From: JANYGM01 sp043764015
GTDB taxonomy: Bacteria > Bacteroidota > Bacteroidia > Cytophagales > Thermonemataceae
NCBI GenBank assembly: GCA_043764015.1
Contig: JAYUKY010000081.1
Span: 1-38,190, forward strand
DNA length: 38,190 nucleotides
Direction: 5' to 3'
The notes under the pieces are model-generated. The model searched no databases and was not told where the DNA came from. It saw only the letters and a list, made by a program, of their open reading frames with translations. Position 1 is the first letter of the stretch, and each line of letters opens with the position of its first letter. The translations under genes were made by a program, and so were the position numbers. Shown piece after piece: positions 1-8,826 of this stretch.

Positions 1-81
1 TTCATTGTTACAGCTGATGGTGATGAGTCTGCAAAGCCAATAGTGGTTGCTTCTAATGTTTCACCTAACTCTTGTAAATAA
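1..81 (+). CDS. C-terminal end of an unidentified protein (partial)
   Basis: An open frame enters from the left edge and stops at TAA 79-81. The visible 26 residues end in SNVSPNSCK. Only three bases separate this stop from the next start codon at 85, so the two genes are probably cotranscribed. The fragment is too short to assign a family. Confidence 0.6.
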   Translation, partial: FIVTADGDESAKPIVVASNVSPNSCK

Positions 82-84
82 TCT

Positions 85-822
85 ATGAAAAAAATATTGT
101 TAATAGGTCTGATTACTATTATTTTCTGTTTTGTCAAATCAGGAAAAGTATTTTGTCAAACCCAAAAAGTAAATGAGCTTGGCATCACAGGCACATACCT
201 CTGGAATAAAACTACTATTTTTAATGTGTATAGTGGCGCAAGAGCAAAAAACATAACTGGAGAAGCCTTTAGTAGTGGTTTTAATCTCAATTACTCACGC
301 ACTATTTACAAAAACTTCTTTGCTAGAGTTGGTGTAGGTTTGTTTAATCAAAGATTTGAAATAGTGAGACCCTTTGATTTTGACCAAACTGGTGGAGCAT
401 TAACAAAAATACTGTTCTCTACAAAATACTACTCATATTCAACGCTTAATTATTCTGGAGGAATTGGTTATAACTGGGATTTGAAAAAATACAAACTTAG
501 ACTAATTGGATTGTATAATCTTTTTACTACTTACAAACAAGAGTTTAGAAGTGATGCTAGTGATATTTTTACGAGTACATATGGACACACTAACCCTCAA
601 ATCAGAAAAGATAAATATACTTTTGGTCATTCTGTTTTTATGCAGCTAGCCATCAAAAGAAATCTTGGTAAAAACTTTGGTATTGAATTATCTGCTGTAT
701 TGCCCCTATACACTAAATGGAAGAAAGATGAGATATTCAAAGAAGATACCAATGCGTTTTATAGTCCAGATGCTTCTTTGGGTGGTGCTTTTAGTTTTAT
801 TTATCAATTCAATTCTAAATAA
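85..822 (+). CDS. Secreted protein, probable outer-membrane beta-barrel
   Basis: This 245-residue protein begins with a Sec signal peptide (about residues 1-25, ending VFCQ). The rest alternates short aromatic-rich strands with turns, for example the repeated Tyr/Phe pattern around residues 70-135, and it ends in a strand finishing FIYQFNSK, which is usual for small outer-membrane barrels. No enzyme motif is visible. It starts three bases after the preceding partial gene and stops seven bases before the serine protease start, so the three probably form one transcript. The role is unknown; barrel topology is inferred from composition only. Confidence 0.6.
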   Translation: MKKILLIGLITIIFCFVKSGKVFCQTQKVNELGITGTYLWNKTTIFNVYSGARAKNITGEAFSSGFNLNYSRTIYKNFFARVGVGLFNQRFEIVRPFDFDQTGGALTKILFSTKYYSYSTLNYSGGIGYNWDLKKYKLRLIGLYNLFTTYKQEFRSDASDIFTSTYGHTNPQIRKDKYTFGHSVFMQLAIKRNLGKNFGIELSAVLPLYTKWKKDEIFKEDTNAFYSPDASLGGAFSFIYQFNSK

Positions 823-829
823 TAAATTT

Positions 830-3088
830 ATGTACAAAAAACTCTTTTTGATGCTCTTGACGGTCGCATCAACAACATCTGTGCTTACGGCACAGGTAAA
901 AATGAATTACAATAATTCAGAAAAAATAAGCCTTGAAGGGAAATTTAAGGCAAAATATGAAACCAAAGCGGTTGAAATAATGCCACCAGATTTGAACTCC
1001 GCAATAGAGCGTGATAAGCGTGAAGCTTTAACAGGCTCTAAAGTTCTTTATATTGCAGAGCCTATAACAACCAACATAGATGTCGTAAAATCATGTAGCT
1101 GGGTTGTTGATGGCAATAATGTTAGTGGAAAACTCACGTTAAAAGCCAAAGATGCAAAAAGCCTAAGTATCAATTTTAGTGATTTTTATTTGCCAAATGA
1201 AACCGAAATGTACATTTATAGCAAAGATGGCGAAATGATTAGCGAGATTATAACGAAATTAGAAAATAATAAAAATAAGAGTTGGGCTAGCCCAATTTAT
1301 AAAGGTGAAGAACTTAATATTGAGATTAAACTGCCCATAGAAAATAAAGAAAAATTAAATTTGGTGGTAACAAATATAGCTTATGGTTACAAACATATAT
1401 TTATTAGCAAAGTGGGTGGATTTGGAACATCTGGACGTTGTAATTTTAATGTATTGTGCCCAGAAGGAAATGGTTGGGAAGGTGCAAGAAATTCTGTTGC
1501 CTATATTGCAAGTTCAAATGGAGTGGCTTTATGCTCAGGTGTAATGCTTATGAATACTAGTTTTACAAGTACACCTTATGTACTTACCGCAAATCACTGT
1601 TTTGTATATGATAATAATGTAACTGGTTGGCGTGTTCAGTTTCAAGCTTGGAGTGCTATTTGTACACCAAGTCAAAATAGTGATGGTATTATTTTCAATG
1701 GTACCACGTTAAAAGCTAATTGGAACGATAGTGATTTCTGTTTGGTACAGCTCAATCAAACACCAACTCCTAGTTCAGGCATTACTTATGCAGGTTGGTC
1801 AAGGTCAACAACATCAGCTACTAGTGGGGCTAGTCTTCACCACCCTTCAGGTGATGTAATGAAAATATCAAGGTACTTTACGCCCTTACAAAGACTAGAT
1901 AATGTTGGTTGGTTTATAAATGGTGGGCAGAACGTTTTTGCACCTGGCATATTTCACTGGCGTGTGCAATGGCCAACTGTAAATGGTTCAGCTACTAGTG
2001 GGGTTACAGAAGGTGGTTCATCTGGTTCGCCACTATTTGACCAAAATGGAAGAGTAGTTGGACAACTTGCGGGAGGACCTTCCTCGTGTGACATTAATGC
2101 TATTACACAAGACCATTATGGTAGATTTGATAACTCTTGGACAGGTGGAGGCACACCCTCCACACGCCTAAGTGATTGGTTAGACCCTAGTAATTCAGGT
2201 GCTATTACGACGAACACTACTGGTATAGCTTGTTTAACTAATAATACTAGAATTTCTCGCTTTTCCGCCTCACACTTATGTACAGGCACAACTCAGTCTG
2301 TAAGTCTGGCAGATGTACCAATAGGGGCAACGGTTACGTGGCAAGCTTCCAATGGTGCGGTATCTCCTAGTTCTGGTGTGGGCGCAGTAGCTACCCTTAC
2401 GCCCACAGGAAGCGGTTTTACTACAATTACCTTCACTGTGATATCAAATTGTGGCATTACAAGAACATTCACACGAAGAGTAACAACAGGGTTGCACTTA
2501 GATTTCCCTCCTGGTAGTAATATTGCACTTAGTGGGAATTTTAGCCCAATCATAGGTACAACACAATTATATACAATTCCTTTACCTGATAGTTATGATA
2601 GCTATAGTTGTGTAGCAACGCCAATAGGCTTTCAACCGCCTTATCCCTATCAATGGCAAGTGCAAACCCGTAATATTAACAATGGGCAAATAGTAGCAGG
2701 GGTACAAGTAGGCACAGGCATTGCTAATGTAGGTATTGAGGTATATAGATGTGGGGTTTTGGCTGGTAATTTTACTTGGCAAATTATGCCAGTAAAAGAC
2801 CCTAATTGTGATTATGGTTTCAAAATAGTGTATCCAAATCCTACAAGAGAAAAGCTAACTATTGAGAGAACTGGACCAACGCCACGTTGTGTCGCAGGTT
2901 TTAGAACAAATAATGAGGTTTTGCCTTACGAAGTGAAAATCTATGATAGCTATGGCACTTTGAAAGGTTCACAAACAACAAAAATAGACATTACCACGCT
3001 TAATGTGGCAAATCTTCCAAGTGGTTTGTATGTCTTGCACATCATTCATAATGGGGAAATTGAGCAGAAAAGAATTTTATTAGAATAA
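830..3088 (+). CDS. T9SS-exported trypsin-like serine protease (lysyl-endopeptidase-like)
   Basis: 752 residues from the ATG at 830. The reading frame is open further upstream to 665, but that part overlaps the preceding gene, and only the start at 830 gives a signal peptide (residues 1-21, ending LTAQ). An N-terminal propeptide-like region runs to about 195. The chymotrypsin-fold domain (about 200-450) shows the triad: His256 in TANHC, Asp302 in SDFCLVQL, and Ser398 in GGSSGSPLF, the form seen in Achromobacter protease I-type enzymes. A 450-650 linker/beta domain follows, then a type A T9SS sorting domain (about 664-752; VYPNPTREKL, then GLYVLHI). Expected to be exported across the outer membrane and released or anchored. 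Cleavage specificity cannot be read from sequence. It faces another T9SS protease across a shared terminator. Confidence 0.9.
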   Translation: MYKKLFLMLLTVASTTSVLTAQVKMNYNNSEKISLEGKFKAKYETKAVEIMPPDLNSAIERDKREALTGSKVLYIAEPITTNIDVVKSCSWVVDGNNVSGKLTLKAKDAKSLSINFSDFYLPNETEMYIYSKDGEMISEIITKLENNKNKSWASPIYKGEELNIEIKLPIENKEKLNLVVTNIAYGYKHIFISKVGGFGTSGRCNFNVLCPEGNGWEGARNSVAYIASSNGVALCSGVMLMNTSFTSTPYVLTANHCFVYDNNVTGWRVQFQAWSAICTPSQNSDGIIFNGTTLKANWNDSDFCLVQLNQTPTPSSGITYAGWSRSTTSATSGASLHHPSGDVMKISRYFTPLQRLDNVGWFINGGQNVFAPGIFHWRVQWPTVNGSATSGVTEGGSSGSPLFDQNGRVVGQLAGGPSSCDINAITQDHYGRFDNSWTGGGTPSTRLSDWLDPSNSGAITTNTTGIACLTNNTRISRFSASHLCTGTTQSVSLADVPIGATVTWQASNGAVSPSSGVGAVATLTPTGSGFTTITFTVISNCGITRTFTRRVTTGLHLDFPPGSNIALSGNFSPIIGTTQLYTIPLPDSYDSYSCVATPIGFQPPYPYQWQVQTRNINNGQIVAGVQVGTGIANVGIEVYRCGVLAGNFTWQIMPVKDPNCDYGFKIVYPNPTREKLTIERTGPTPRCVAGFRTNNEVLPYEVKIYDSYGTLKGSQTTKIDITTLNVANLPSGLYVLHIIHNGEIEQKRILLE

Positions 3089-3110
3089 AAATATTCATAG
3101 AAAAACAAAA

Positions 3111-3143
3111 AAAAGCCTTTCCAAACTTTGGAAAGGCTTTTTT
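3111..3143. terminator. Bidirectional intrinsic terminator between convergent proteases
   Basis: A perfect 11-bp stem (3112-3122 with 3130-3140) closes a 7-nt loop, with an A-run on the left and a T-run on the right. It lies 22 bp past the serine protease stop and 20 bp past the metalloprotease stop, so it can serve both strands. Confidence 0.9.
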
Positions 3144-3162
3144 GTTTAAAACTACTATAAAA

Positions 3163-6100
3163 TTATTCTTTGATAAGACGTTTTGAAATGCGTCCTTTTT
3201 GTGTATCAATTTGCATTAAATACATTCCTTTGGCAAGTTTTTCAAGCGAAATAATAATAGTATTATTAGAAGTTGAAGTCATCATTACTTGTTTTCCTTG
3301 CGTATCATATATGCGTAGAATGGCTTTACCTAAATTCAGACCTCCAAAGTCCACATTAAAATCTCCTTTACTTGGATTTGGAGAAACTTTTACTTGATTA
3401 AAAAGTACGTTATCAACACTCGTAGTAAGGTTTGCACCCACGATAAGCGTATAATTACGTGTTGTAGCACAATTTCCTTTCGTAACTGTTACGACTATTG
3501 TTGCTGTGCCTTCTGCCGTTGGCGTACCTGAAATAATGCCACTTGTCGCATTGATACCTAACCCAGCAGGAAGCCCTGTTGCTGAAAAGACAGGTGCAGT
3601 TGTACCTGTTTGAGTGATAGTTGTAGTATAAGATTGTCCTACTGTTGCAGGTGTAAGTATGCTAGCACTAGCAGGCAAAACAACTATTGTAGGGCAAGTA
3701 ACAGTCATTGTATAATTTCCTGTGGCAGTAATAGGGCAAGTAGGTACTGCTGTCACAACCGTTACATTAAAACTACCACTCGCAGTTGGCACACCAGAAA
3801 TAACTCCCGCACCATTGATACTAAGACCCACAGGTAAACCAGTTGCAGTTGTGCTTCCTGTTGATGCAACAAGTGTAGGAGTAGTATAAGTCGCACCCAC
3901 AACACCTGCATTTAACACACCAGCAGGAGGCGTAAGTGTTACAACAGTAGGGCAAACAATTGGTGTAGCAGTTACTGTAAAATCATCAATAGATAAATAA
4001 TATTCATTCAAACCACTAAAAATACGAATACCAATATAGTAAGTACCTGTCGTAGTAGGTGCAATAGCCATAGTTGTAGCAGTAAGATAAGCGGTATTAG
4101 TAGCTAGTGTTGTGAAGATTTGAGGTCCTGTTGCAAGCCCTGCACCCGTTTGTGTATTTCCCCAACGTACCTCAAAAGTTTCTGGATAAGTTGTTCCGCT
4201 ATCCGTTCCTGGTATATATTTAAAAGAAACATTATATGTTTGCCCTGCACTCATAGCAAAACCAGGTGAAATAAGCCAATCATTCGCTGCATTTGGCGTG
4301 CTATACGAATACACCGCAGAATTATTAGGGCTACTTGCCAAACCACTACAATTAAACCAAGAACGGTTATCATTATTTACATTATTAACTACCCAACCAC
4401 AAGCCATATTCGTATTTGTAGGAAAAGCAGAAGTAGGTATAACTGCTGTATTAGGTGGGTCAGCGTAAGGCAGAGCCGTTACTAAATCAAAAGTTTCTAT
4501 ATGCGGATACGTAGAAATAACTGCTGTAGGCACACAGAACGGCGTTATTACTACAAGAGAATAAGTAGCAAATATAGCACAAGCATTACTAGCTGTTATG
4601 AGTACCGTGAAAGAAGTAGCAGTTTGTGGGAAAGGAGCAGTACCAGAAATCACGCCAGCAGGAGAAATAGTAAGTCCAATAGGCAATGCACCAGAAGACA
4701 AAGCAAAAGTATAAGGTGCAACGCCACCAGAAGGCACTAATGCTTGTGTGTAAGCACTACCAGCAGTAGCACTTGTGAGCGTACCCGCAAGAGGTGCAAG
4801 CGTTATAGGCGCACAAGCACCAGCCGTAACAGACATTGTGTAAACTCCCGTAGTACCAACACAGGTAGTAGATGTTGTTACTAAACCAGTAATAGAAACC
4901 CCAGTCGCACCACTTACTTGAATACTAAAATTGTAACTCCCTGCTGATGTTGGCGTACCTGAAATAACGCCAGTAAGAGCATTTAGGGTAAGTCCAGGCG
5001 GAATTGCACCTGCTACAACAGTATGTGTATAACTTGCGCTATTAGTAGCACTAGCCACACCACCACCAGTTCCTAAATTAGTTTGAAAGTACGCAGAGGT
5101 AGTTTGTGCAGGCGGATAAGCACCACTAGCACGTGTAAGCCCTAGTGTAGGGCAATTACCTACTGTAGCTGCCGTTAGGGTGCTGCGGTTAGGTGATACA
5201 TTCATTACAGTAACCATTCTTGTAACTTGATTAGCAGTAAAAATATTCATACACCCATCATACACATAATCCATATAATTCATAAACATTTCAGGCTGAC
5301 CACCAGCACAAGTCGTGTTTTTTGGGTGAGTATAACATACACCAGCTCCTCCTGGTCCATAATTAGCAGTTTGTGCTACAGGTGTATCTACACAAAAGTC
5401 GTTACCACAAGTAGCATCTCCCCAAATATGAAATAAACCCAATGCGTGTCCTAGCTCGTGGGTAGCAGTGCGTCCTTTATCTGCGCCAGAAGAAAACTGA
5501 TAGCGTTGTCCAGCAGGCAGAATAGTACCAGTTGCATCATAATTACTACCAAAGGCATCAGCCGCAATGACAAGCCCATCAGTAGGATATCCCCCGTTAT
5601 TAGCACCAGTACCAGTAAGTCCAGAGCCATTAGGGAACTGTGCATAACCATAAAGGGATGTTGCTCCAGCAAGAGGAGAGGGAACAGTCCAAATATTAAG
5701 ATAACGAGTTGGATCCCAAGAATTCTGAGGTTTGATATTAACATCTATGTAAGAAGTTTGATACGAAGTTTGTCCTCCAAAAACCCTGTGTACACCTGCT
5801 TCTTGCAAGATATTTCCTGCAGGGTCAACCTTAGCCAACTGAAAAAGAATAGCATTAGAACCACTAAAAGAGCCTGCAACCCCTGCAAAAACAGCAGGGG
5901 TATTAGCAGCATCAGCATTGGTACGAGCAAAATCTTCATTAAGAACCCTGATTTGAGAAGCAACCTGTGCCTGTACTAAATTTGGGTAAGTACCAACGGC
6001 TTGCCCACTATGCACTATGTGAACAATTACGTTCACCACAAAAGGCCCTGCAAGTGGTTGTACGCCTGTGCCACGGGTTGCCTCACGAGCTGCTTTTTGT

Positions 6101-6309
6101 CTAGCAATTTCAGCTGACATAAAGTCTTCAAATTGCTTTTCTGTTTGTATTTTAGGATTTTTCTTGCGAAGTTCGTCCATATACTCACTTGTATGGCATC
6201 TAACTGTTTTGGGGGTTTCTCTTAATACTTCTTGAGAAAATTGTTTTTTTTGAGCAAACAAAATGAATTGTGTGCAACAAAAAAACATGAGTAGGATTAT
6301 TTTTTTCAT
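3163..6309 (-). CDS. T9SS-exported M43-family zinc metalloprotease with Ig-like and cleaved-adhesin-like modules
   Basis: 1048 residues with a signal peptide (1-20, ending LFAQ). The catalytic domain (about 90-370) has the extended zinc motif HELGHALGLFH (His284, Glu285, His288, His294) and a downstream Met-turn, MNYMDY (343-348), typical of M43 cytophagalysin/PAPP-A-type metzincins. Four putative-Ig (He_PIG-like) repeats with the signature GLxxxxxxGvISGtPt lie at about 395-480, 500-590, 785-870 and 872-957. Between the second and third is a domain (about 596-782) resembling cleaved-adhesin/choice-of-anchor modules (NDWLISPGF, later YLSIDDFTV). A type A T9SS sorting domain closes the protein (about 970-1048; VSPNPSKGDF, GMYLMQI). 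Likely a surface or secreted protease with substrate-binding arms. The Ig-coding part looks richer in G+C than its neighbours. Confidence 0.92.
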   Translation of the reverse strand: MKKIILLMFFCCTQFILFAQKKQFSQEVLRETPKTVRCHTSEYMDELRKKNPKIQTEKQFEDFMSAEIARQKAAREATRGTGVQPLAGPFVVNVIVHIVHSGQAVGTYPNLVQAQVASQIRVLNEDFARTNADAANTPAVFAGVAGSFSGSNAILFQLAKVDPAGNILQEAGVHRVFGGQTSYQTSYIDVNIKPQNSWDPTRYLNIWTVPSPLAGATSLYGYAQFPNGSGLTGTGANNGGYPTDGLVIAADAFGSNYDATGTILPAGQRYQFSSGADKGRTATHELGHALGLFHIWGDATCGNDFCVDTPVAQTANYGPGGAGVCYTHPKNTTCAGGQPEMFMNYMDYVYDGCMNIFTANQVTRMVTVMNVSPNRSTLTAATVGNCPTLGLTRASGAYPPAQTTSAYFQTNLGTGGGVASATNSASYTHTVVAGAIPPGLTLNALTGVISGTPTSAGSYNFSIQVSGATGVSITGLVTTSTTCVGTTGVYTMSVTAGACAPITLAPLAGTLTSATAGSAYTQALVPSGGVAPYTFALSSGALPIGLTISPAGVISGTAPFPQTATSFTVLITASNACAIFATYSLVVITPFCVPTAVISTYPHIETFDLVTALPYADPPNTAVIPTSAFPTNTNMACGWVVNNVNNDNRSWFNCSGLASSPNNSAVYSYSTPNAANDWLISPGFAMSAGQTYNVSFKYIPGTDSGTTYPETFEVRWGNTQTGAGLATGPQIFTTLATNTAYLTATTMAIAPTTTGTYYIGIRIFSGLNEYYLSIDDFTVTATPIVCPTVVTLTPPAGVLNAGVVGATYTTPTLVASTGSTTATGLPVGLSINGAGVISGVPTASGSFNVTVVTAVPTCPITATGNYTMTVTCPTIVVLPASASILTPATVGQSYTTTITQTGTTAPVFSATGLPAGLGINATSGIISGTPTAEGTATIVVTVTKGNCATTRNYTLIVGANLTTSVDNVLFNQVKVSPNPSKGDFNVDFGGLNLGKAILRIYDTQGKQVMMTSTSNNTIIISLEKLAKGMYLMQIDTQKGRISKRLIKE

Positions 6310-6349
6310 TTGATTGAGATTATTTTGATTTTAAATTACGATAAACTTA

Positions 6350-6357
6350 CAAAATTA
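6350..6357 (-). promoter_or_regulatory. Possible -7 element for the M43 protease
   Basis: The minus strand reads TAATTTTG, fitting the Bacteroidota -7 consensus TAnnTTTG, 41 bp upstream of the start codon. No well-placed -33 TTTG is visible, so support is weak. Confidence 0.35.
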
Positions 6358-6536
6358 TTATTTCATTTCAAAGCTGTTAGTTATTCAATAAAGATTATAA
6401 TTATTTTTAAACGCCTCTAGTAGTATTTTAACATAGCAACACCAACAAAGAATGAAAGGTTATTCAGTCGGCAACACTTATAATAAATAGTGCCTAATCA
6501 ACAGCAATTACGCTTTTATTGATAATGGTTTTCTGA

Positions 6537-6836
6537 TGTGGTGAATATTTTGAGGGAATGTTGGACTTTTTAGGGTGCCTTACGTACAAGGACAAACCAA
6601 TAAAATCAAATATAATCATGCTTAACTCCGTAACGAATGTATCAAAAGTAATAAATTATTTTCCAAAAGATGCAAAACAAGTATTTTTATTTTTGGATAA
6701 CGACAAAGCAGGACAAACCGCCACAGACGAACTAACACAATATTTCAAAGATTTTACATTAGTCAAAGATAAAAGAAATATTTTTGCAGACTATAAAGAT
6801 TTTGGAGAGTTTGTAGCAAAATCAAATATGTAGATT
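6537..6836 (+). pseudogene. Toprim-domain protein remnant (C-terminal piece of a mobile-element primase-like protein)
   Basis: The open frame from 6558 encodes 91 residues, but the homologous frame continues upstream to a TGA at 6534-6536, giving GEYFEG before the first Met. The conserved Toprim Glu therefore sits ahead of any ATG, while the DxD motif follows at about residues 47-55 (FLDNDKAGQ). This matches the C-terminal half of Toprim/primase-like proteins carried by Bacteroidota mobilisable elements, with the N-terminal zinc-finger part missing. I read it as a decayed fragment. It lies about 130 bp from the 3' end of tRNA-Arg, a common integration site. A short expressed protein starting at 6558 is possible but would lack a catalytic residue. 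Confidence 0.65.
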
Positions 6837-6922
6837 TATTCGTTCAAAAAAAGTATCAAAAACGTGTACTTTTTTCGTGATTTTTTGGAGATTTTGGCAA
6901 AAAAGTATCGTTTTTGAAAATA

Positions 6923-6954
6923 AAAAAGTGCCTTTAAATACGTTTAAAGGCACT
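6923..6954 (-). terminator. Terminator of the Ser-Pro-Arg tRNA operon
   Basis: A perfect 11-bp stem (6929-6939 with 6944-6954) with a 4-nt loop is followed on the minus strand by six T residues (complement of 6923-6928). It begins 15 bp beyond the tRNA-Arg 3' end. Confidence 0.88.
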
Positions 6955-6969
6955 CGTTTTTGTAAAAGG

Positions 6970-7043
<74 letters not shown>

Positions 7044-7147
7044 ATTTTTTGAAGGAAGATTACTAACTAAAGTCTTAGACTTTTTATAAAAGTATACTCA
7101 CTAAAAAAGGTAAAAAAAATTGACAACCGTTGCAAGTTGTCAATTTG

Positions 7148-7221
7148 TCGGGGTGGCAGGATTCGAACCTACGACCTCCTGCTCCCAAAGCAGGCGCGAT
7201 ACCGGGCTACGCTACACCCCG
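7148..7221 (-). tRNA. tRNA-Pro (anticodon UGG)
   Basis: A 74-nt cloverleaf on the minus strand. Acceptor CGGGGTG pairs perfectly with CACCCCG, and anticodon stem CCTGC/GCAGG encloses the loop TTTGGGA with anticodon TGG. CCA is not encoded. Middle gene of the tRNA operon. Confidence 0.95.
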
Positions 7222-7287
7222 AGAGGATTTACTAACTTTACTCATAATATTACTTTTATTTCCCGTAATAAAAGTTTACTACTCCAG

Positions 7288-7374
7288 AGGTGGAGGAGGG
7301 ATTCGAACCCTCGGTACAGTTTCCCGTACGCATGTTTAGCAAACATGTCCTTTCGGCCACTCAGGCACTTCACC
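7288..7374 (-). tRNA. tRNA-Ser (anticodon GCU)
   Basis: An 87-nt tRNA on the minus strand with the long variable arm expected for serine. Anticodon stem CATGT/ACATG encloses loop TTGCTAA (anticodon GCT); the T arm GAGGG-TTCGAAT-CCCTC is perfect. The acceptor arm has an A-C mismatch at the fifth pair, and the base in the discriminator position reads T rather than the G usual for serine. CCA is not encoded. First gene of the operon. Confidence 0.9.
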
Positions 7375-7421
7375 TTTTAAGCTATCAATGGATTTTCTAC
7401 CAGATTTCCTTATTGAGAACA

Positions 7422-7452
7422 CAAAGGTAAGAAAAAAAAACTAGATACCAAA
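7422..7452 (-). promoter_or_regulatory. Promoter of the Ser-Pro-Arg tRNA operon
   Basis: On the minus strand TTTG (complement of 7449-7452), a 19-bp spacer, then TACCTTTG (complement of 7422-7429) fit the Bacteroidota -33/-7 consensus exactly. The tRNA-Ser 5' end is 48 bp downstream. The -7 element is identical to that of tRNA-Asp. Confidence 0.8.
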
Positions 7453-7552
7453 CTTTTTTTTGTATTTTTGTAAAAAAAACACTTTTTTCCTTGCGAAAAA
7501 TATGTAATTAACTGATTTTCAAATAAATAATTTTCAAATAATTTCTAAATAA

Positions 7553-8353
7553 ATGACTTTCTTTCAAAATAAAACGGTCTGGATTACTGGAGCATCTTCT
7601 GGAATAGGTGAAGCACTCGTTTATGAACTTGCCAAACAACAAGCAAATATTATTATTTCTGCTCGTCGTCAGGAAGAGCTTGAACGTGTCAAAAAAAATG
7701 CTAACTATAATAATATCAGTATCTTAACACTTGATTTGGTGCAATTTGATACTTTTGAAGACAAAACAAAAGAAGCTATTTCCTTTTATGGACAAGTAGA
7801 TGTACTTATTCATAATGGGGGTATCAGCCAAAGGTCTTGGGTCAAAGAAACTAAACTAGAAGTACATAGAAAACTAATGGAAGTGGATTATTTTAGTTAT
7901 GTGGCACTTACAAAAGCTATTTTGCCACATTTTCAAGAAAGAAAAACAGGGCAATTTGCTGTAATTAGTAGCGTAATGGGCAAAATAGGTACACCTATGC
8001 GCTCTGCTTATGCTGCTGCAAAACACGCATTACACGGTTTTTTTGACTGTTTGAGAGCAGAAGTTTGGAAAGAAAATATAAAAGTAACTATTATTTGTCC
8101 TGGATATATTCATACAAATGTCAGCCTAAATGCCCTTACCGCCACAGGAGAGAAAAATAATCAGCTAGGAGAAGATATTGGTGCTGGGTTTCCTGCGGAC
8201 AAATGTGCGCAACAAATTCTGAAAGCTATAAAAAATGGTGAAAATGAAGTTTATGTAGGCAAACCATTTGGAAAAGAATGGCTTGCAATGCAAATGCAAA
8301 GATTTTTCCCTAATATTTTAGCCAATCTTGTCAAAAAACAAGTACCAAAATAA
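7553..8353 (+). CDS. SDR-family NAD(P)-dependent oxidoreductase
   Basis: 266 residues, the usual length of a classical short-chain dehydrogenase. The Rossmann dinucleotide motif TGASSGIG lies at 12-19, the structural NNAG-like motif appears as HNGG (87-90), and the catalytic set is Ser140, Tyr153 and Lys157 (SAYAAAKHA). The arginine pair at 38-39 (SARR) after the second strand suggests NADP(H) preference. Overall pattern resembles DHRS7-like SDRs; the substrate is unknown. Cytosolic, no signal peptide. It follows the divergent tRNA operon and is probably monocistronic. Confidence 0.9.
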   Translation: MTFFQNKTVWITGASSGIGEALVYELAKQQANIIISARRQEELERVKKNANYNNISILTLDLVQFDTFEDKTKEAISFYGQVDVLIHNGGISQRSWVKETKLEVHRKLMEVDYFSYVALTKAILPHFQERKTGQFAVISSVMGKIGTPMRSAYAAAKHALHGFFDCLRAEVWKENIKVTIICPGYIHTNVSLNALTATGEKNNQLGEDIGAGFPADKCAQQILKAIKNGENEVYVGKPFGKEWLAMQMQRFFPNILANLVKKQVPK

Positions 8354-8392
8354 GTAAGAGGTACGAGATACGAATTTAAAATACTGATTATT

Positions 8393-8487
8393 AGACTTCC
8401 TGCGAAAGTCTGTATTATATGTAGGGACACGCCTTGGCGTGTTGCTACTAAGCAAATACAAACTTTTTGGACTTTCGCAGGAAGTCT
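8393..8487. repeat. 95-bp inverted-repeat element with internal palindrome
   Basis: Perfect 18-bp arms (8393-8410 and 8470-8487) enclose a spacer that itself holds the palindrome GACACGCC-TT-GGCGTGT (about 8424-8442). It may fold into a cruciform or an RNA hairpin between the convergent SDR and aroE genes. Confidence 0.8.
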
Positions 8488-8494
8488 ATTGAAC

Positions 8495-8734
8495 TATACT
8501 GTGAACGGGAAGAATTTCGGAAAATGTATTACAGTCCAGCGGACTGACATATTTCTAGAAAATAGATATGAAAATGTATTTCGCTCCAGGGGAGCGTGAC
8601 TAGCAAGGGCTAATTTTATAAATATTGCGCTCCGCTGGAGCGAAATACAACTACAATAATATTTCTATAAATATACCATTCCGCTGGAACTAATACAAAA
8701 TTTGTTTTCCGAAATTCTTCCCGTTCGCAGTATA
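8495..8734. mobile_element. MITE-like element with 30-bp terminal inverted repeats
   Basis: Arms 8495-8524 and 8705-8734 match at 29 of 30 positions (one T/C difference); they begin TATACTG and end CAGTATA. The 240-bp element has no coding capacity. Inside are smaller palindromes with a CCGCTGG-type core (8531-8546, 8578-8648, 8667-8697). A duplicated TA could be the target site. No transposase is present, so movement would be in trans; the assignment is inference from structure. Confidence 0.6.
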
Positions 8735-8826
8735 TTGTAAAAATAAAAAGATTAAGTCGTTGATTTTTATAGTAACCTAAAATAAACAAAATTCCAAATT
8801 CGTATCTCTTACCTCGTACCTTTTCT

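Larger units (their letters stand above)
8361..8820. repeat. Outer facing heptad repeats flanking a nested palindrome block
   Basis: Right after the SDR stop, heptads GTACGAG and ATACGAA (8361-8374) appear. Their inverted counterparts lie at about 8795-8820, seven bases before the aroE stop. The intervening 473-bp gene-free stretch between the convergent genes is almost entirely nested inverted repeats, listed separately. Confidence 0.75.

Noticed and set aside
665..829. Longer N-terminus for the serine protease (start at 665)
   Set aside because: It overlaps the preceding barrel gene by 158 bp and hides the signal peptide; the ATG at 830 gives a normal signal peptide and a 7-bp gap.
5458..5979. 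173-codon frame on the + strand inside the M43 protease gene
   Set aside because: It is antisense to a well-supported catalytic domain, with a composition dominated by Ser/Arg/Ile; a shadow frame.
7120..7380. Two frames of 69-86 codons over the tRNA operon
   Set aside because: They translate the tRNA genes tRNA-Pro and tRNA-Ser (GxxRTxx-like runs), a well-known artefact.
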